A stretch of 64,000 bases of DNA from Rhodocyclales bacterium (lineage in GTDB: Bacteria; Pseudomonadota; Gammaproteobacteria; Burkholderiales; Rhodocyclaceae). The stretch is from the NCBI GenBank assembly GCA_016235165.1, contig JACRLX010000022.1, positions 1-64,000 on the forward strand. Reading direction: 5' to 3'. A program made the translations under genes and the position numbers. Numbering within the stretch: the first letter of the stretch is position 1; each line of letters opens with the position of its first letter. The notes beneath the pieces were generated by a model. It was given only the letters and a program-made list of their open reading frames with translations. It was not told the origin of the DNA and made no database searches. Positions 31,351 through 41,001 of the stretch are shown here, one piece after another.

Positions 31351-32961
31351 TCAATTCTTGCGGCGCGTGACGATGCGCAGCGTGCCGTGGCCGATGACAC
31401 CGAGCAGCGTCAGCAGGACGATGGTCCAGCCGGCGGTGTCGATCAGCCGGTTGTTGTCGCGGGCGGGAAGATACACCCCGGTGATGCCGGCCAGGCGGCT
31501 TTCCCGGGCATGGCATTCGACGCAGCCCATGGCTTTGTCCTTGGGCGCCACCATGTGGGTGATCGGCCAGGACATTTCGGTCTTGATGAAGTCGTACTTG
31601 CCCGAGTACGGCGTGCCGGAATCCTTCATGCCGACCGGAATCGCCTTGTCCCAATCCAGGTTCTTCCAGAAGCCGGTGTCGTCGTTGCCGGCGGTGTGCG
31701 GCGTGATCAGGGTCTTGTTCACCGGGTCGTAGGGCTGCGAACCACGGAACACCTTCATTGGCCAGATCATCGACTTGCCGTCGGCCGGGCTGCCGCCCAT
31801 GCGGTTGATCGGCGTGCGCTGCTCTGACTTCTCGATCTTGTCGGTCAGCAGCGTGTACTTCACCTCGCCGTTGAACCAGGCGTACTCGGGCTTGACGTTC
31901 TCGGCCAAGGTGAAGTCGCCCTTGCGCGATTCGTAGGTGATGCGGCCCTTGGCGTCCTTCAGCGTGATGTGCTTGCCGTCCTTGTCGCGCTTTCCGGCGG
32001 TGGACCAGTCCCAGGTTATCTTGGTGGCGATGCCGCCGCGGGCGTAAGTCGGGATGTGGCAGGTCTGGCAGGCGATCCTGGTCGCGTGCTGGTTGAGGCG
32101 TGCCTCCTTCTTGTGCGGGGCGTTGTCGTGGCAGGCGACGCAGGTGGCCGGGTTGCCGCTGCCAGCCTTGCCGCGCACCTGGATGCCCTTGTCGTCCTTC
32201 GCTGTGGGCGTATAGCGGCTGCCGGCGACATCATGGCTCGATGACTTGTGGCAGGTGCCGCAGGTGAAGTCGAGGCCCTCGGCATCCATATGCACATCAA
32301 TGGCCTTGGTCGGCGCGGCGAGCGAGGAATCCATGTCGCCGTGCTTGACGCCGTCGCCGCCGCCGCCGTTGAAGTGGCAGCTGCCGCAGGTGTCGCGGCT
32401 GGACTTGCCGACCTTCTGCGCGATCTTGGAAAGGTCGATGCCCTTGATGATCTTGCCCGAGCCGGGCGGGAACTCGGTGTCCCTGGTCACCGGGTTGCCG
32501 GCGAATCCGGGCGGCTTCCTGTAGTTGCCCGTGGTGTCATGGCAGACGATGCAATCGACGTTCTCTTCCTTCGAGAAATCGAAGTTGGCGTCCTTCCAGC
32601 CGTAGCCGACGTGGCAGGAGGTGCAGGAGGCGTAGTTGGAGGGAATCGAGATGCAGAAGTTGTTGAGCACTTTCTTCTTGCCCAGCACCTGTTTGGTGTC
32701 CGGGTTCATGAACTCCCACTTCCAGTGCTTGGTGCGGTGGATCTGGCCGGCGGCCTCGGTGTGGCATTCGAGGCAGGCCTTGGTGACCTCCGGACCGGAG
32801 TCGAAGGTCTTTTGCAGTTGCTTGAATTTTGTGTGGTCGGCCGTCGTCGTCAGCTTGACGGGCTTGGGTTCGGGCTTGGTTTCCTCAGCGTATGCTGGGC
32901 CTGAGGCCAGCCAGCTGGCGCAGCACAGTGCCAGTGTGGTCTTGATCAAACGGGTTTTCAT
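31351..32961 (-). CDS. Octaheme c-type cytochrome, tetrathionate reductase (OTR) family, membrane anchored
   Basis: Eight CxxCH motifs (CLECH, CTSCH, CIVCH, CGSCH, CGTCH, CVACH, CQTCH, CVECH), signal peptide, C-terminal TM helix. Confidence 0.87.
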   Translation of the reverse strand: MKTRLIKTTLALCCASWLASGPAYAEETKPEPKPVKLTTTADHTKFKQLQKTFDSGPEVTKACLECHTEAAGQIHRTKHWKWEFMNPDTKQVLGKKKVLNNFCISIPSNYASCTSCHVGYGWKDANFDFSKEENVDCIVCHDTTGNYRKPPGFAGNPVTRDTEFPPGSGKIIKGIDLSKIAQKVGKSSRDTCGSCHFNGGGGDGVKHGDMDSSLAAPTKAIDVHMDAEGLDFTCGTCHKSSSHDVAGSRYTPTAKDDKGIQVRGKAGSGNPATCVACHDNAPHKKEARLNQHATRIACQTCHIPTYARGGIATKITWDWSTAGKRDKDGKHITLKDAKGRITYESRKGDFTLAENVKPEYAWFNGEVKYTLLTDKIEKSEQRTPINRMGGSPADGKSMIWPMKVFRGSQPYDPVNKTLITPHTAGNDDTGFWKNLDWDKAIPVGMKDSGTPYSGKYDFIKTEMSWPITHMVAPKDKAMGCVECHARESRLAGITGVYLPARDNNRLIDTAGWTIVLLTLLGVIGHGTLRIVTRRKN

Positions 32962-32992
32962 GATTCATCCCCACGGGTATCGGAATATCAGA

Positions 32993-33011
32993 TGTTATGA
33001 AAATCATTATC
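32993..33011. promoter_or_regulatory. Fur-box-like sequence upstream of octaheme cytochrome operon
   Basis: TGTTATGAAAATCATTATC, 15/19 to GATAATGATAATCATTATC by hand count. Confidence 0.4.
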
Positions 33012-33032
33012 TGCTTATATACGCGATGGGTT

Positions 33033-33046
33033 TTGACCGAAGTCAA
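33033..33046. promoter_or_regulatory. FNR/FixK/Dnr-family box upstream of octaheme cytochrome operon
   Basis: TTGAC-CGAA-GTCAA perfect dyad, about 78 bp upstream of start codon. Confidence 0.5.
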
Positions 33047-33089
33047 AGAAATCATTCAGATAGAGCCCCGTACTTGCCGCAGCTTGACG

Positions 33090-34937
33090 TCAGGACAGCT
33101 GTGAAATGTCCCTCACCGCGCCGGTATCGGCCGAGGTGGTCAGCGCGGCATAGGCCTTCAGCGCCGCTGACACCTCACGTTGGCGGGAGGCCGGCTTCCA
33201 GGCCGCGGTACCGCGCGCTTCCATTGCCGTTCGCCGTGCCGCCAGCGCCGACTTTTCGACCATCAGTTCGATGCGCCGATTGGGGATGTCGATTTCGATC
33301 GTGTCACCCTCCTCGACCAGGCCGATGGTGCCGCCGGCCGCCGCTTCGGGCGAGGCGTGGCCGATGGAAAGCCCTGAGGTGCCGCCTGAGAATCGCCCGT
33401 CGGTGAGCAGGGCACAGGCCTTGCCCAGGCCCTTGGACTTGAGGTAGCTGGTCGGGTAGAGCATTTCCTGCATGCCTGGCCCGCCCTTGGGGCCTTCATA
33501 GACCACCACCACGATGTCGCCGGCGACGATCTGGTCGGCGAGAATCTTTTCCACTGCCTCTTCCTGCGACTGGCAGACGCGGGCGCGGCCGGTGAAGCGC
33601 AGGTTCGAATCATCGACGCCGGCGGTCTTGACGATGCAGCCCTTCGCGGCGATGTTGCCGAACAGCACGGCCAGGCCGCCGTCCTGCGAATAGGCATGCG
33701 CCTGATCGCGGATGCAGCCCTTGGCGCGGTCGAGGTCCAGCGTCGGGTAGCGGCGCGACTGCGAGAAGGCCACCTGGGTCGGCACGCCGCCCGGCGCGGC
33801 GCGGTAGAACTCATGCACGGCCGGGGTGTGGTTACGCTTGACGTCGCAGCAGTCCAGCGCCTCGCCCATGGAGGGATACAGTACGGTCGGGCACTCGCGG
33901 TTGATCAGCCCGGCGCGGTCGAGTTCGCCAAGGATGGCCATGATGCCGCCGGCGCGATGCACGTCTTCCATGTGGTACTTCTGCGTCGCCGGCGCCACCT
34001 TGGCCAGGCAGGGCACCTTGCGCGACATGCGGTCGATGTCGGCCATGGTGAAATTCACGCCGCCTTCGCGCGCGGCGGCCAAGAGGTGCAGCACGGTATT
34101 GGTCGAGCCGCCCATGGCGATGTCCAGCGCGATGGCGTTTTCGAAGGCGCCGATGCTGGCAATCGAGCGCGGCAGCACCGAGGCGTCGTTGTTGTCGTAC
34201 CAGCGCTCGCACAGTTCCACGGCGAGCTGCCCGGCCTTGACGAACAGTTTCTTGCGGTCGGCGTGGGTGGCGACGATGGAGCCGTTGCCCGGCAGCGCCA
34301 GGCCCAGCGCTTCGGTCAGGCAGTTCATCGAGTTGGCGGTGAACATGCCCGAGCAGGAGCCGCAGGTCGGGCAGGCGGAGCGCTCCATGGCATTGACATC
34401 GGCGTCGGAGTTCTTCGAATCCGCGGCTTCGATCATGGCGTCGATCAGGTCCACCATGCGGTACTCGCCATGCCACTTGACCTTGCCGGCTTCCATCGGC
34501 CCGCCGGAAACGAACACGGTGGGAATGTTGAGGCGCAGCGAGGCCATCAGCATGCCTGGGGTGATCTTGTCGCAGTTCGAGATGCAGACCATGGCATCGG
34601 CACAATGCGCATTCACCATGTACTCGACCGAGTCGGCAATCAGTTCGCGCGAAGGCAGCGAATACAGCATGCCGCCGTGGCCCATGGCGATGCCGTCATC
34701 GACCGCGATGGTGTTGAACTCCTTGGCCACGCCGCCGGCGGCCTCGATCTCGCGCGCCACCAACTGGCCGAGGTCCTTCAGATGCACGTGGCCGGGCACG
34801 AACTGGGTGAAGGAATTGACCACCGCGACGATGGGCTTGCCGAAATCGTTGTCCTTCATGCCGGTGGCACGCCACAGGGCGCGCGCGCCGGCCATGTTGC
34901 GGCCGTGGGTCGAGGTGCGGGAACGATAGGCGGGCAT
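33090..34937 (-). CDS. ilvD: Dihydroxy-acid dehydratase
   Basis: 616 aa, [58 protein letters not shown]. Confidence 0.96.
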   Translation of the reverse strand: MPAYRSRTSTHGRNMAGARALWRATGMKDNDFGKPIVAVVNSFTQFVPGHVHLKDLGQLVAREIEAAGGVAKEFNTIAVDDGIAMGHGGMLYSLPSRELIADSVEYMVNAHCADAMVCISNCDKITPGMLMASLRLNIPTVFVSGGPMEAGKVKWHGEYRMVDLIDAMIEAADSKNSDADVNAMERSACPTCGSCSGMFTANSMNCLTEALGLALPGNGSIVATHADRKKLFVKAGQLAVELCERWYDNNDASVLPRSIASIGAFENAIALDIAMGGSTNTVLHLLAAAREGGVNFTMADIDRMSRKVPCLAKVAPATQKYHMEDVHRAGGIMAILGELDRAGLINRECPTVLYPSMGEALDCCDVKRNHTPAVHEFYRAAPGGVPTQVAFSQSRRYPTLDLDRAKGCIRDQAHAYSQDGGLAVLFGNIAAKGCIVKTAGVDDSNLRFTGRARVCQSQEEAVEKILADQIVAGDIVVVVYEGPKGGPGMQEMLYPTSYLKSKGLGKACALLTDGRFSGGTSGLSIGHASPEAAAGGTIGLVEEGDTIEIDIPNRRIELMVEKSALAARRTAMEARGTAAWKPASRQREVSAALKAYAALTTSADTGAVRDISQLS

Positions 34938-35049
34938 CGGGAGTCTCCGTGGCGAAGCGGCTGGGCGAAGCGCGCATTTTATCGCCGTCCCGCCAGCGCC
35001 AGCGCTCTGCGTCCCTCCGGGAACTTTGCTGCCGGCTAGAATCGCCGGC

Positions 35050-35847
35050 ATGCTGATCCACCCCCAATTCGACCCCGTCGCCATTGCCATCGGCCCGCTC
35101 GCCGTGCGCTGGTACGGCCTGATGTATCTCGCCGGCTTTCTGGCCTTCATCTGGCTGGGCAAGCGGCGTGCGGCGCGCCAGCCCTGGCATGGCATGAGCG
35201 CGCAGGATGTCGATGACCTGCTGTTCTATGGCGTGTTTGGCGTGATCCTCGGCGGGCGGCTGGGTCAGGTGCTGTTCTACGAGCCGGGCTATTACCTTTC
35301 GCACCCGCTGGAGATTCTCGCCGTGTGGAAGGGCGGCATGTCCTTCCACGGCGGTTTCCTTGGCGTGCTGGCGGCGATGGCGCTCTGGGGCCGCAAGGCG
35401 GGCAAGGGCTTCTTCCAGGTTACCGACTTCATCGCGCCGCTGGTGCCGCTGGGACTGATGGCGGGGCGCATCGGCAATTTCATCAATGGCGAACTTTGGG
35501 GACGGGTGGCCGATCCCGGCCTGCCTTGGGCGATGGTGTTCCCGCATGTCGACCCCTTGCCGCGCCATCCGTCGCCGCTGTATCAGGCGGCCGGCGAAGG
35601 CTTGCTGCTGTTCCTGCTGCTGTGGTGGTTTTCGGCGCGGCGGCGAAACACCGGCGCCGTTTCGGGCATGTTCCTGGTCGGCTATGGCGGCTTCCGTTTT
35701 CTTGCCGAATACTTTCGCGAGCCCGACCATGGCATCTTCGGGCTGTCCTACACGGTCAGCATGGGGCAATGGCTGAGCCTGCCCATGGTCTGCTTCGGCC
35801 TTTGGTTGCTGCTGAGAAAAAAATCGGGCACTCCGGATGCCGGCTGA
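35050..35847 (+). CDS. lgt: Prolipoprotein diacylglyceryl transferase
   Basis: [33 protein letters not shown] ... [14 protein letters not shown]. Confidence 0.96.
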   Translation: MLIHPQFDPVAIAIGPLAVRWYGLMYLAGFLAFIWLGKRRAARQPWHGMSAQDVDDLLFYGVFGVILGGRLGQVLFYEPGYYLSHPLEILAVWKGGMSFHGGFLGVLAAMALWGRKAGKGFFQVTDFIAPLVPLGLMAGRIGNFINGELWGRVADPGLPWAMVFPHVDPLPRHPSPLYQAAGEGLLLFLLLWWFSARRRNTGAVSGMFLVGYGGFRFLAEYFREPDHGIFGLSYTVSMGQWLSLPMVCFGLWLLLRKKSGTPDAG

Positions 35848-35876
35848 GGAGGAGGTGCAGAGTTGCCGGCATCCGG
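35833..35876 (+). repeat. Perfect 12-bp inverted repeat spanning lgt stop codon
   Basis: CCGGATGCCGGC-(TGA...20 nt)-GCCGGCATCCGG. Confidence 0.85.
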
Positions 35877-36039
35877 TGGCGACTTTGTGCCGAAGCCGCC
35901 AAGGCCCAAGCAGCCATACCGGGGTAATTCTCGGGGAATTCCCTCCGGCGCCCGTCCGTACCCAGGAGACGGGCTGACTGCCTGAAAACAGTCTCGCGCA
36001 GGCGGGGATTCCCGGCCATCGGGGAAACCCCTATTTGCG

Positions 36040-36708
36040 TCAGTCGGGCGTGATCAGCCCGTTGCGCATGGCAAAACGCGTGAGGCCGGCGACGTCACGG
36101 ATACCCAGTCTTTCCATGATCTGCGCACGATGGGTTTCGACGGTCTTGATGCTGATCGAGAGCTTGTCGGCGATGCTGCGTGTGGAGTGACCTTCGGCAA
36201 CCAGCTGGAGGATTTGCCGCTGGCGCGGGGTGACCTGGTCGAGGGGTTTGGGCGCCGCATCCGAGCCGGCTTGTGCCTGCTGCAAAAGATCGTCGGCAAT
36301 GCGCCCGGCGATGCTCGCCGACAGGTAGCGCCCGCCGCCTGCCACCACGCGGATGGCCAACGCAAGTTCCTCGGGGGCCGTGTCCTTGACCACGTATCCG
36401 GCGGCGCCGGCGCGCAGTGCCTCCAGCACATAGCTTTCGGCGGTATGCATGGACAAGGCGAGGCAGCGCGTGGTTGGTGCGTCCCGCGCCGCGCGGGCGA
36501 TCACGTCGAGGCCGGAAAGCCCTGGCATGGTCAGGTCGACCAAGGCCACGGCGGGCTGCAGCTGGCGGATCAGGCGCGCGGCCTCGATACCATCCGCCGC
36601 TTCGGCGACGACTTCGCAACTCGGAATGCCTCCCAGCAGGGCGCGCAGGCCGGCGCGCATCAGGGCGTGGTCGTCAGCCAGCAGCAGACGAGTGCGTGGA
36701 GCGTTCAT
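36040..36708 (-). CDS. NarL/FixJ-type response regulator
   Basis: LLLADDHALMRAGLRALLGG ... VTPRQRQILQLVAEGHSTRSIADKLSISIKTVETHRAQIMERLGI. Confidence 0.94.
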   Translation of the reverse strand: MNAPRTRLLLADDHALMRAGLRALLGGIPSCEVVAEAADGIEAARLIRQLQPAVALVDLTMPGLSGLDVIARAARDAPTTRCLALSMHTAESYVLEALRAGAAGYVVKDTAPEELALAIRVVAGGGRYLSASIAGRIADDLLQQAQAGSDAAPKPLDQVTPRQRQILQLVAEGHSTRSIADKLSISIKTVETHRAQIMERLGIRDVAGLTRFAMRNGLITPD

Positions 36709-37906
36709 CGGCGGTCAAATCGAAATGGACATGGATGCGGGTTCCTTCGCCAAGCCGGCCCTGGAGTCTGAGTCGGCCGCCGAGCGTTTCAATCCGTTCG
36801 CGCATGCCGGGCAGGCCGACGCCGGGGCGGATGTTCCTGCTGTCGAAGCCGCAGCCATTATCGACGATGGACAGGTCGAGTCTGTCGTCCGCCGCCCGGA
36901 TCTCGATCTCGATGCGACTGGCCGCCGCGTGCTTGAGGGCATTGGTGATGCCTTCCTGGGCGATGCGATACACGGCGGTGGCCAGGTCCGGCGGCAGCGT
37001 TGGCAAGGGCGTCGCGGCGAAGGCGATGGCCACTCCGCTGCGCTGTGCCTGCTGGCGGCAGAGCCAGTCCAGTGCCGCGGCGAGGCCCAGGTCGTCGAGC
37101 AGGGCGGGACGCAGGTCGAGGGCGCGGTCGCGAATCCGGGCGATGGTGGCGTCGACGATCTCGATGCCGTCGCGGACGCGTGCTGCGTTGTCCGCGCCAT
37201 TGCCTGCCAGCGCCTTGAGATTGAGCTTGATGGCGCCAAGCTGCTGTCCCACTTCGTCGTGCAGTTCGCGCGCCAGCGCGCGGCGCTCATCTTCCTGCAC
37301 CCGTAGCAGGCGCCGCGACAACTCGCGCTGGCGCGACTCGGCGAGTCGCTGTTCGGCAGTTCGGGCGGCGACGCGAATTTCCAGTTCTTCGTTGCTGCGC
37401 TTGAGCTGGTCCTCGGCGGCGCGCCGCTGGCGGTTGTCGCGGATCACGATCGAAAAGGCGGCGGCCAGCAAGAGCACGACCACCGCGCCGCCGATGATCA
37501 GTGCAAAGCGTGCCTGACCGGACTCCTTTGCCAGTGTCCGGCGCCTGTCCAGCAACAGGCCGGTTTCTTCGCCGATCAATTCCTCCACGCGGTTGCGTGC
37601 GCGTTCGCGACCAAAGCCGAGATCGACGGCAATCGCCTCCAACGCTTCCAGCGTCCGGCCACGTTCGGCCATTTTCTCGCGCAGCGCAACTACCATGCCC
37701 AGCGCGCGCGGCGTTTGCGTCGGGCCGTCATCGATGGTGGCGAGCAGTTGCTGCAAGCGGGCGCGGACATCGAGCGAATGCGACACCCAGTCGGCGGCCT
37801 CGAAGGCGTTGTCCTGCTGGCGCAGCAGGGAAGCGATCAGGCCGGCTGCCAGCACCAGCGCGGCAAGGAAAAAGACTAGGCTCAGGTGCAGGCGGCGCGA
37901 CGACAT
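36674..37906 (-). CDS. Membrane sensor histidine kinase (HisKA_3, CHASE3-like)
   Basis: RRLLRVQEDERRALARELHDEVGQQLGAIKLNLKAL ... HATPase motifs; overlaps response regulator. Confidence 0.92.
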   Translation of the reverse strand: MSSRRLHLSLVFFLAALVLAAGLIASLLRQQDNAFEAADWVSHSLDVRARLQQLLATIDDGPTQTPRALGMVVALREKMAERGRTLEALEAIAVDLGFGRERARNRVEELIGEETGLLLDRRRTLAKESGQARFALIIGGAVVVLLLAAAFSIVIRDNRQRRAAEDQLKRSNEELEIRVAARTAEQRLAESRQRELSRRLLRVQEDERRALARELHDEVGQQLGAIKLNLKALAGNGADNAARVRDGIEIVDATIARIRDRALDLRPALLDDLGLAAALDWLCRQQAQRSGVAIAFAATPLPTLPPDLATAVYRIAQEGITNALKHAAASRIEIEIRAADDRLDLSIVDNGCGFDSRNIRPGVGLPGMRERIETLGGRLRLQGRLGEGTRIHVHFDLTADERSTHSSAAG

Positions 37907-37927
37907 TGGCTGTCGGCTATCGACAGG

Positions 37928-38788
37928 CTAGCGAAATACCACCGTCTTGTTGCCGTGGACCAGCACGCGGTCTTCGAGGTGGTAGCGCAGGCCGCGGGCG
38001 AGGACCGTCTTTTCGATGTCCTTGCCGTAACGCACCATGTCCTCGGGGGAATCCGAATGGTCGATGCGGATCACGTCCTGTTCGATGATCGGCCCCTGGT
38101 CGAGCTCCGAAGTCACGTAGTGGCAGGTGGCGCCGATCAACTTGACGCCGCGCTGATAGGCCTGGTGGTAGGGCTTGGCGCCGACGAAGCTGGGCAGGAA
38201 GCTGTGGTGGATGTTGAGTATCTGCCCCGGATAGGCGGCGCACAGGTCGGGAGAGAGAATCTGCATGTAGCGGGCCAGAACCATGCTGTCGCCGCGGGAC
38301 TCCTCGAACAGGCGGCGCACCTCGGCATAGGCCTGCGATTTGTTTTCCGCCGTCACCGGGACATGGTGGAAGGGAATGCCATGCCATTCGACGAAGCCGC
38401 GAAAGCTATCGTGGTTGGAGATCACGCAGGGGATCTCGATGTCGAGTTCCTTCGACTGCCAGCGCGCCAGCAGGTCGTAGAGGCAGTGCTCCTGCTTGCT
38501 GACCATGATCACGACGCGCTTCTTGACCGCCGAGTCGCTGATGCGCCAGGTCATTTGCAGCGACTCGGCGAGCGGCCGGAAACGCTCGCGAAACTCGGCC
38601 AGCATGAAGGGAATCGAATCCGCCTTGACCTCGATGCGCATGAAATAGCGCCCGTCGAGGCTGTCGGCGTGGAAGCTGGATTCGAGCACCCAGCCCTGGT
38701 GTTCGGCGATGAAGCCGGTGACGCGGGCGATGATGCCGACCTGGTCGGGGCAGGAGGCGGACAGTGTGTAGAAGCGTTCCCTGTGCAT
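37928..38788 (-). CDS. purU: Formyltetrahydrofolate deformylase
   Basis: YTLSASCPDQVGIIARVTGFIAEHQGWVLESSFHAD ... ILNIHHSFLPSFVGAKPYHQAYQRGVKLIGATCHYVT. Confidence 0.95.
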   Translation of the reverse strand: MHRERFYTLSASCPDQVGIIARVTGFIAEHQGWVLESSFHADSLDGRYFMRIEVKADSIPFMLAEFRERFRPLAESLQMTWRISDSAVKKRVVIMVSKQEHCLYDLLARWQSKELDIEIPCVISNHDSFRGFVEWHGIPFHHVPVTAENKSQAYAEVRRLFEESRGDSMVLARYMQILSPDLCAAYPGQILNIHHSFLPSFVGAKPYHQAYQRGVKLIGATCHYVTSELDQGPIIEQDVIRIDHSDSPEDMVRYGKDIEKTVLARGLRYHLEDRVLVHGNKTVVFR

Positions 38789-39396
38789 CAGATGCGGGCG
38801 GATGCCTTGTCGATTTCGGCGCGCAGCTCGGCGTAGTTCATGGTCACCGGGAACTGCGGGAACTCGTCGATCACGTTCTGCGGCGGGTGGAACAGGATGC
38901 CGGCGTCGGCCTCGGCCAGCATCGCGGTGTCGTTGTAGGAATCGCCTGCGGCGATCACCTTGAAGTTGATTTCCTTGAAACGCTTCACCGATTCCATCTT
39001 CTGGTTCGGCATGCGCAGGTGGTAGTTCACCAGGAAGCCCTCGGCATTCGCTTCCAGCTTGTGGCAGAACAGCGTCGGCATGCCGAGCTGGACCATCAGG
39101 GGCATGGCGAATTCGTAGAAGGTGTCGGACAGGATGATCACCTGGTAGTCGCGGCGCAGGGCATCGAGGAAATCCCTGGCGCCGGCCATCGGGCCCATGT
39201 CGGAGATCACCTGCTGGATGTCGGGCAGGCCCAGCTTGTGGGTCTTCAGCAAGTCCAGCCGGTATTTCATCAACTTGTCGTAGTCTGGCTCGTCACGCGT
39301 GGTGCGGGAAAGCGCGGGGATGCCGGTGCGTTTGGAGAACTCGATCCAGATTTCCGGGACGAGCACGCCTTCGAGGTCGAGACAGACGAGTTGCAC
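38788..39396 (-). CDS. thrH: ThrH-type bifunctional phosphoserine phosphatase/homoserine phosphotransferase (GTG start)
   Basis: VQLVCLDLEGVLVPEIWIEFSKRTGIPALSRTTRDEPDYDKLMKYRL. Confidence 0.93.
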   Translation of the reverse strand: MQLVCLDLEGVLVPEIWIEFSKRTGIPALSRTTRDEPDYDKLMKYRLDLLKTHKLGLPDIQQVISDMGPMAGARDFLDALRRDYQVIILSDTFYEFAMPLMVQLGMPTLFCHKLEANAEGFLVNYHLRMPNQKMESVKRFKEINFKVIAAGDSYNDTAMLAEADAGILFHPPQNVIDEFPQFPVTMNYAELRAEIDKASARI

Positions 39397-39693
39397 TGAA
39401 ATTCTCCAGGAGTCGGCGCTGGCGAGACGCCGATTTTGGGCCGTGGATAGCCCGCGTAGTGAAATAAGGAATTTTAACCGCTGGGCGCCGAGCTTGCAGC
39501 CCGCCAAGAGCGAAGCCAGGCGTCGAAACGGCACTGTTTGCGCCGGTTTGGCCGGGATTTCCCTGGCCGGCGCCCAATATAATTGCGCTTTCCGGGCCAA
39601 CAGTATTCCCCGCTGCCGCCTTGTCGTTTGTCCCGGATCGGTTTCTAATACGCGCTGATTGATTTTTTCGCGGCGTTACAAGGTCTTATCGAC

Positions 39694-40947
39694 GTGCAGT
39701 TGTACGCTCTTGGCATCAACCATCATACGGCCCCGCTGGCGGTTCGCGAGCAGGTGGCGTTCGACCCCTCGTGCATGGGCCAGGCCCTGCACGACCTGTT
39801 GCGCGAGAAGTCGGTGCGCGAAGCCGCCATCCTCTCCACCTGCAATCGCACCGAGCTGTACTGCGCTGCCGAGCATCCGCAGTTCGCCGCCAACTGGCTG
39901 GCCGAATACCATTCGCTGCCACCGCAGAAGATCCACCCTTACCTCTACCAGCATCCGCAGCAGGATGCCGTGCGCCACATGTTCCGCGTCGCCGCCGGTC
40001 TCGATTCGATGGTGCTGGGCGAGCCGCAGATCCTCGGCCAGATGAAGCAGGCGGCGCGTGCCGCCGAAGAGGCCGGGACGCTGGGCACGGTGCTGGGCAA
40101 GCTGTTCCAGCGTACCTTTGCCGTGGCCAAGGAAGTGCGCTCGACCACGGCGATCGGCGCCAACACGGTTTCCATGGCCGCCGCGGCGGTGCATCTGTCG
40201 GCGCGAATCTTCGACAGCCTGGGCACGCAAAAGCTGCTCTTTGTCGGCGCCGGCGAAATGATCGAACTCTGTGCCGCGCATTTCGCCGCGCACAAGCCCA
40301 AACGGTTGACGATCGCCAACCGCACCGTCGAGCGCGGCGCCGACCTGGCGGCGCGCTTTGGTGGCGACGCGATGCGCCTTGACCAGCTTGGCGAGCGCCT
40401 GGCCGACTACGATATCGTTGTCTCCTGCACCGCGAGTTCGCTGCCCATCATCGGCCTCGGCATGGTCGAGCGGGCGCTCAAGGCAAGGCGCCACCGGCCG
40501 ATGGTGATGGTCGATCTGGCGGTGCCGCGCGACATCGAGGAAGAAGTCAGCCGGCTCGATGACGTCTTTCTCTACACCCTCGACGATCTCGGCCAGATCG
40601 TCGAATCCGGTCTCGAATCGAGGCAGGCGGCCGTGGTCGAGGCCGAGGCCATCATCACCGACCGGGTCAGCGGCTTTTTGCAGTGGCTGGAGTCGCGCGA
40701 GACGGTGCCGACCATCCGCGCCCTGCGCGACGCCGGCGAACGCGCCCGCCGCCACGAGGTCGAGCATGCGCTGAAGCTGCTGGCCAAGGGTGAGGACCCG
40801 GCCAAGGTGCTCGACGCCCTGTCGCACGGCTTGACCAACAAACTGCTGCATCCGCCGACCCAGGCCCTGAACCAGTCCGAAGGCAATGACAGGGCCGAGG
40901 TCTCGGCGCTGATTTCGCGCATCTATCGCCTCAACGCCGGGGAGTAG
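39694..40947 (+). CDS. hemA: Glutamyl-tRNA reductase (GTG start)
   Basis: [22 protein letters not shown] ... [12 protein letters not shown] ... EPQILGQMK. Confidence 0.96.
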   Translation: MQLYALGINHHTAPLAVREQVAFDPSCMGQALHDLLREKSVREAAILSTCNRTELYCAAEHPQFAANWLAEYHSLPPQKIHPYLYQHPQQDAVRHMFRVAAGLDSMVLGEPQILGQMKQAARAAEEAGTLGTVLGKLFQRTFAVAKEVRSTTAIGANTVSMAAAAVHLSARIFDSLGTQKLLFVGAGEMIELCAAHFAAHKPKRLTIANRTVERGADLAARFGGDAMRLDQLGERLADYDIVVSCTASSLPIIGLGMVERALKARRHRPMVMVDLAVPRDIEEEVSRLDDVFLYTLDDLGQIVESGLESRQAAVVEAEAIITDRVSGFLQWLESRETVPTIRALRDAGERARRHEVEHALKLLAKGEDPAKVLDALSHGLTNKLLHPPTQALNQSEGNDRAEVSALISRIYRLNAGE

Positions 40948-41001
40948 CGGCGTGGCCCCGCAATCATCGCCAGGCGCCCAGGTGCGCCGGATCGCCCGCC
41001 C

